The translations under genes and the position numbers were made by a program. This document shows, in pieces, positions 4,927 through 8,018 of a stretch of DNA of 8,018 nucleotides. Positions within the stretch are counted from its first letter, which is position 1; the number at the start of each line of letters is the position of its first letter. The notes below the pieces were generated by a model. The model was not told the DNA's origin, ran no database searches, and was given only the letters and a program-made list of their open reading frames with translations. Source of the DNA: JBCDCU01 sp039180865 (GTDB lineage Bacteria > Pseudomonadota > Alphaproteobacteria > Rhizobiales > JACESI01); NCBI GenBank assembly GCA_039180865.1, contig JBCDCZ010000213.1, positions 1 to 8,018 on the forward strand, given 5' to 3'.

Positions 4927-6177
4927 ATGGCATACGCAAAGCGCCATACGATCCTTCTTCTCGGCAATTACCGCCCGACGCTGGCGCTTGCACGCACGCT
5001 CTTCAAAGAAGGCTACCGGATCATCGTCGGTCTGGAAGGCTGTGACGGCGGGGCCGAATTCAGCCGCTTTACCGATGCGGTCTTCGATCACCCGCATCTC
5101 AAGGACGGCGAGGAAAGCTTTCTTTCCGCGCTTGAAGCCTTTGTCAAAGAGAACGGTGTCACCGTGATCTTTCCGGTCGCGGAAGAGTATGTCCGGGTCT
5201 TCGTAAAACACCGAGACCGCGTCTCCGCTTTTGCCCCGATTGCCATGGTCGATCCGGATCTTGTCGCACAATGCCTCGACAAGCCGTCCATGATGGAGCT
5301 TTGCGTTAGACTCAAAGTCCCCTGCGCACCCTTTGCAATGGTTCATGACCGTGAGGCCGCCCGGGAGGCAATCGACAGGCTTGGCCTTCCGCTGGTTGTG
5401 CGTCCCGAACGCTCAACCCAACGGCTCGACGGCAAAAAAGCATTCTCACTTTATTCCGGTAAGGACACCAAACATCTCTTCGACGTCTGGGCCCATGATG
5501 AAGGCGGGCTTATTCTTCAAAGCCGTTTCGAAGGTCGCCGCTACAATGTCTATTTCGCCGCCGGGAATGGTAAACTCTTCCGCCATCTCCAAGCGGTCAT
5601 TCTTCGCACAGACAACCCGGACGGTTCGGGACTTGCCGTCGAGGGTAAGACGATTGAGCCGCTTCCGGAACTCAGAGACTATACGGAGCGGCTTGTAGAA
5701 GCGCTGTCGTACTCAGGTGTCGGCTGCGCACAGTTTCTCGTCAACGAGCTGACCGGTGCGGTCAGCTTCCTGGAAATAAATGCCCGCATCGCCGGTAACC
5801 TGATCGTCGCTGAAGAAGCGGGCCTTCGTCTTTCAACGACCCTGCCCTCCCTCGCCCTTGAAGAGCCCATCGACCGAACCTTCATCGAGGGCCGCACCGG
5901 CCTGCGCTATGTCTGGGTCACCGGCGAAATGATGGCGGCCATTGTCAATCAATCACGCGGCGAAATCGGTCTTTTCGAAATGACGAAAAGATGTGCGCGC
6001 GCGTTTTTCACCGGCCTTAATGCCGATCTCCATATGGTCTTTTCGTGGCGCGATCCGCTTCCGGCAATCGTCACGATGATCCGTCTGATGCCGTCATTTT
6101 TCGGGATCAAACGAAGGGTGAAGGCGCTCTTTGGCGCATCACCGAAAGCCAACAGGCACCAGGAGCAAGTGTTATGA
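4927..6177 (+). CDS. ATP-grasp superfamily protein (ligase-like)
   Basis: A 416-residue ATP-grasp protein, probably a carboxylate-amine/thiol-type ligase. Residues about 6-110 form the pre-ATP-grasp Rossmann-like part (TILLLGNYRPTLALARTLF, then VTVIFPVAEEYVRVF). The ATP-grasp core starts at the DKPSMMELC segment (118-126) and VPCAPFAMV. It contains GLPLVVRPERS (153-163), where the ATP-binding lysine of many members is Arg159; LILQSRFEGRRYNVYFAAG (195-213); and the Mg-binding FLEINARIAGN (281-291), with Glu283 and Asn285. About 100 C-terminal residues beyond this carry basic and hydrophobic segments (MIRLMPSFFGIKRRVKALF) that may touch the membrane. Such enzymes join a carboxylate, activated as acyl phosphate, to an amine or similar nucleophile. 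Between two acyltransferase-like genes it may make or attach an amino-acyl-like substituent. GGAGG lies 11 bases before ATG 4927. It overlaps the next gene by ATGA. Confidence 0.88.
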   Translation: MAYAKRHTILLLGNYRPTLALARTLFKEGYRIIVGLEGCDGGAEFSRFTDAVFDHPHLKDGEESFLSALEAFVKENGVTVIFPVAEEYVRVFVKHRDRVSAFAPIAMVDPDLVAQCLDKPSMMELCVRLKVPCAPFAMVHDREAAREAIDRLGLPLVVRPERSTQRLDGKKAFSLYSGKDTKHLFDVWAHDEGGLILQSRFEGRRYNVYFAAGNGKLFRHLQAVILRTDNPDGSGLAVEGKTIEPLPELRDYTERLVEALSYSGVGCAQFLVNELTGAVSFLEINARIAGNLIVAEEAGLRLSTTLPSLALEEPIDRTFIEGRTGLRYVWVTGEMMAAIVNQSRGEIGLFEMTKRCARAFFTGLNADLHMVFSWRDPLPAIVTMIRLMPSFFGIKRRVKALFGASPKANRHQEQVL

Positions 6178-7397
6178 GTAAGCTCGACTCTATTTCCAAA
6201 GATATTGATCAGTTAGCGCCCGGTTCGCCCCCTGCCGGTGGCTCTCTTGCCGATGACGCACGGGATCTCGTCGCGTTCTCCGTTGATCTTTCTTCTGAAC
6301 TTTCGAAGGATATCGCGCCGGAGATCTCCTATCTGAGTTCCGATGAGTGGAATACGTTCTCTGAAGGTTTTGCCGATATCTTCCACGAACAGACCGCAGG
6401 CTATAACGATGCCCGCTGGGGGACCGAGCGCGCCACTTATATGAAGGTCTCGCTTGATGGCGTCGATATTGGCGGGGCTGCCGTCACGATCATCATGGCG
6501 CCATTCATCAAGACCGGACTTGCGGTTTTGAAATGGGGGCCGGTCTGGCGCAAAAAGGGCCGCGATGCCGATCCGAAACACCTCTCCGCAATCATTCAGG
6601 CAATCCGCGAAGAGTTCGCCGAAAAGCGCGGTCTATATCTCACTATTATGCCGCGGGCCGATGCCGACCGGCCCGATGCCGTCGTCGATTGTCTCGTCGC
6701 TCAGGGTTTTTCAAAAGGCGATCCCCTGCCCGCACCGGCGCGCTATCATGTGAAGGTGGATAAAAGCGCGGACGAGCTTCGTAAATCGCTTGCCCAGAAA
6801 TGGCGTTACAATCTGAAGAAAGCGGAAAAGAACGATCTGGAAATCACCTTCGTCGGCAAGGACGATGGGCTCGCCCCGTTCCTCGACCTCTATGATCAGA
6901 TGCTGAAGCGCAAGGGCTTCACCGACCGTTCCGCGGTTCACACGCTTGAAGAGTTTATTGCGTGCGCTCCGGAACCCTTCCAGCCGGCCTTTGTCATGGC
7001 GCGCCACGAGGGCGATCTCTGTGCAGCCGGCGTCATCGACATAAGCGGCGAATGCGCGATCTATCTTTATGGCGCGACGAGCGACGCGGCGCTCGGCCTC
7101 AAGGCCGGATACGCCATGCACTGGGCGGTCGCCGAACGGCTCTGCGCCGACGACGATGTCAAATGGTACGATCTTGGCGGCAACGACCTCGACAAGGGTC
7201 TTCACCAGTTCAAGACCGGCTTTGTCGGCAAGACCGGCGCTGAACTCAACTGCCCGCCGAGCTATCATTACGCCGGAAGCTGGCTTGCAGCTCTTCTCGG
7301 GCGTTCGGTGTTTGCTGCCCGTGAAATGAAGCGTGCCTTTGACCGTTGGCGCTCGGCGCTCTCGGATCGGATACGGGCGCTCAAGGTGCGGAAGTGA
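6174..7397 (+). CDS. FemAB-like GNAT acyltransferase
   Basis: A 407-residue protein of the FemAB/lipid II:glycine glycyltransferase-like group, with two GNAT-like lobes. Residues 1-45 form a polar, acidic, Ser/Asp-rich tail. The first lobe includes SSDEWNTFSEGF and YMKVSLDGVDIGGAAVTIIM (89-108). A conserved basic helix, LRKSLAQKWRYNLKKAEKN, is at 202-220. The second lobe carries GDLCAAGVIDISGECAIYLYGATSD (280-304) and GYAMHWAVAERL. The C-terminal hallmark WYDLGGND...KGLHQFKTGFVGK lies at 331-353. FemAB proteins add amino acids from aminoacyl-tRNA to peptidoglycan precursors; relatives in glycan loci, such as Caulobacter HfsK in holdfast synthesis, modify polysaccharides instead. The surrounding flippase favours the second role. 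The start ATG 6174 has AGGAG eight bases upstream and overlaps the previous stop by ATGA. It ends in a GTGA overlap with the flippase gene. Confidence 0.86.
   Translation: MSKLDSISKDIDQLAPGSPPAGGSLADDARDLVAFSVDLSSELSKDIAPEISYLSSDEWNTFSEGFADIFHEQTAGYNDARWGTERATYMKVSLDGVDIGGAAVTIIMAPFIKTGLAVLKWGPVWRKKGRDADPKHLSAIIQAIREEFAEKRGLYLTIMPRADADRPDAVVDCLVAQGFSKGDPLPAPARYHVKVDKSADELRKSLAQKWRYNLKKAEKNDLEITFVGKDDGLAPFLDLYDQMLKRKGFTDRSAVHTLEEFIACAPEPFQPAFVMARHEGDLCAAGVIDISGECAIYLYGATSDAALGLKAGYAMHWAVAERLCADDDVKWYDLGGNDLDKGLHQFKTGFVGKTGAELNCPPSYHYAGSWLAALLGRSVFAAREMKRAFDRWRSALSDRIRALKVRK
7383..7388 (+). promoter_or_regulatory. Ribosome binding site deciding the GTG start of the flippase gene
   Basis: AAGGTG ends five bases before GTG 7394, which shares GTGA with the upstream stop. 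This supports a coupled GTG start instead of the in-frame ATG at 7439. Confidence 0.6.
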
Positions 7398-8018
7398 CGG
7401 GCGATATCACCCGGATTTTCAAACGCTTTATCTCTTTGATGGGCGCGCGCCTTCTCGGCGCCGTCCTTCTTTTTGTCGCCAATCTCATCATTGTGCGCGT
7501 CTGGTCCGAGGACGTGCTTGGTCTCTTAGCAGCGCTTCTTGCCGCGAACGCCGTGTTGATCCAGATCGCTTCCGGCGGGTTTTCGCAAATTGCGACGGTG
7601 TTTACGTCGAAATACCGGGCGCGCGGGGCAATGGGGGCCCTTTCCGCCTTTCAGCGTCATGCCGCTCTGGTGCGGCTTATCGGTGCGCTCTTAGCGATTC
7701 CACTGACCTTTGCTTATCTCTCATGGTCGGGCGGCACTTCAGGATTGACGCTTGCCGCAATCAGCGTTGCCATGGGGGTCGGGGTCTATTTCACGGCGTC
7801 CCTCTTCTTCCAAGGAGCGCTCCTTGTTGCCTATGAGCAGCAGGTAAAGGCGCTACTGCCGGAGATCCTGTTTCGACCGGCCCTCTTTCTTGCAGGCATT
7901 CTTGTCGCCGTCGCCCTTGGATGGGCGCTTACGGCGGAAGTGCTGTTCTTCTATTTCGTTCTCGTGAATGGCGCAGCGCTCCTTCTCGTTACGTATTTTG
8001 CGCGCCAGGAAATCGGCC
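7394..8018 (+). CDS. Polysaccharide flippase, Wzx/PST type, N-terminal part (partial)
   Basis: An open frame of 208 codons runs off the window without a stop. The start is GTG 7394 (VTGDITRIFKRFISLMGARL). It is a strongly hydrophobic integral membrane protein. Segments that read as helices lie at about 17-36 (ARLLGAVLLFVANLIIVRVW), 43-70, 91-110, 118-143, 160-178 and 181-201, separated by short polar loops such as SKYRARG and AYEQQVKALLPE. The pattern of a polar N-tail, a helix ending in IIVRVWSEDVLG, then AANAVLIQIASGGFSQI is typical of oligosaccharide/O-unit translocases of the MVF/PST group, which move undecaprenyl-linked glycans across the inner membrane. The GTGA overlap places it in the same operon as the acyltransferases, so it is the likely exporter of the modified product. 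Family assignment rests on hydropathy pattern and context, as the C-terminal half is missing. Confidence 0.82.
   Translation, partial: MTGDITRIFKRFISLMGARLLGAVLLFVANLIIVRVWSEDVLGLLAALLAANAVLIQIASGGFSQIATVFTSKYRARGAMGALSAFQRHAALVRLIGALLAIPLTFAYLSWSGGTSGLTLAAISVAMGVGVYFTASLFFQGALLVAYEQQVKALLPEILFRPALFLAGILVAVALGWALTAEVLFFYFVLVNGAALLLVTYFARQEIG

Noticed and set aside
7333..7836. 167-codon frame overlapping the FemAB end and flippase start
   Set aside because: Arg/Ser/Cys-rich shadow of the flippase gene; the overlapping frame from GTG 7394 encodes a convincing membrane protein.
1..8018. CRISPR arrays, tRNA/rRNA genes, insertion sequences, toxin-antitoxin pairs
   Set aside because: No regularly spaced repeats, cloverleaf-type sequence, transposase motifs or terminal inverted repeats were seen.

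Overview
The window looks like a chromosomal segment of an alphaproteobacterium, most likely a Hyphomicrobiales (Rhizobiales-like) lineage. This rests on protein style (the PA0141-type PPK2, the CelD/FemAB-like transferases), the moderately high GC of the coding regions judged by eye, and compact ATGA/GTGA-coupled genes. The taxonomic call is inference; no rRNA or other marker gene is present.

Left part (1-2205), transport, regulation and small-molecule genes. A leftward gene truncated at the window edge encodes the N-terminus of a probable BCCT-family solute transporter. After about 260 bp of intergenic DNA comes a rightward two-gene operon: a MerR-family regulator, preceded by a typical MerR-type promoter with a perfect 17-bp dyad inside a 19-bp spacer, and a family-3 solute-binding-protein domain that lacks a signal peptide. 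The two overlap by ATGA. A leftward aspartate/glutamate-racemase-family gene converges on this operon; the two stop codons share one CTAG tetranucleotide. The racemase-like protein lacks cysteine at both positions where the family normally has its catalytic pair.

Middle (2206-3677). A divergent intergenic region holds a good sigma70-like promoter for a class-I-type polyphosphate kinase 2 gene (ppk2). It is followed by two hairpins, the second with a short U-tract.

Right part (3678-8018), a surface-polymer operon. Four tightly packed rightward genes encode a CelD/BcsL-type GNAT acyltransferase, an ATP-grasp ligase-like protein, a FemAB-like acyltransferase and the N-terminal half of a Wzx/PST-type polysaccharide flippase that runs off the window. 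Spacing is +4 nt, then ATGA overlap, then GTGA overlap, so they are almost certainly co-transcribed and translationally coupled. The combination suggests cytoplasmic decoration of a lipid-linked glycan, possibly with amino-acyl or acyl groups, before export. The upstream region has a -10-like TATACT box with a perfect 7+1+7 palindrome where the -35 should be.

The two points most worth following are the possible one-operon sensor (MerR plus cytoplasmic binding-protein domain) and the acyltransferase/ATP-grasp/FemAB/flippase cassette.
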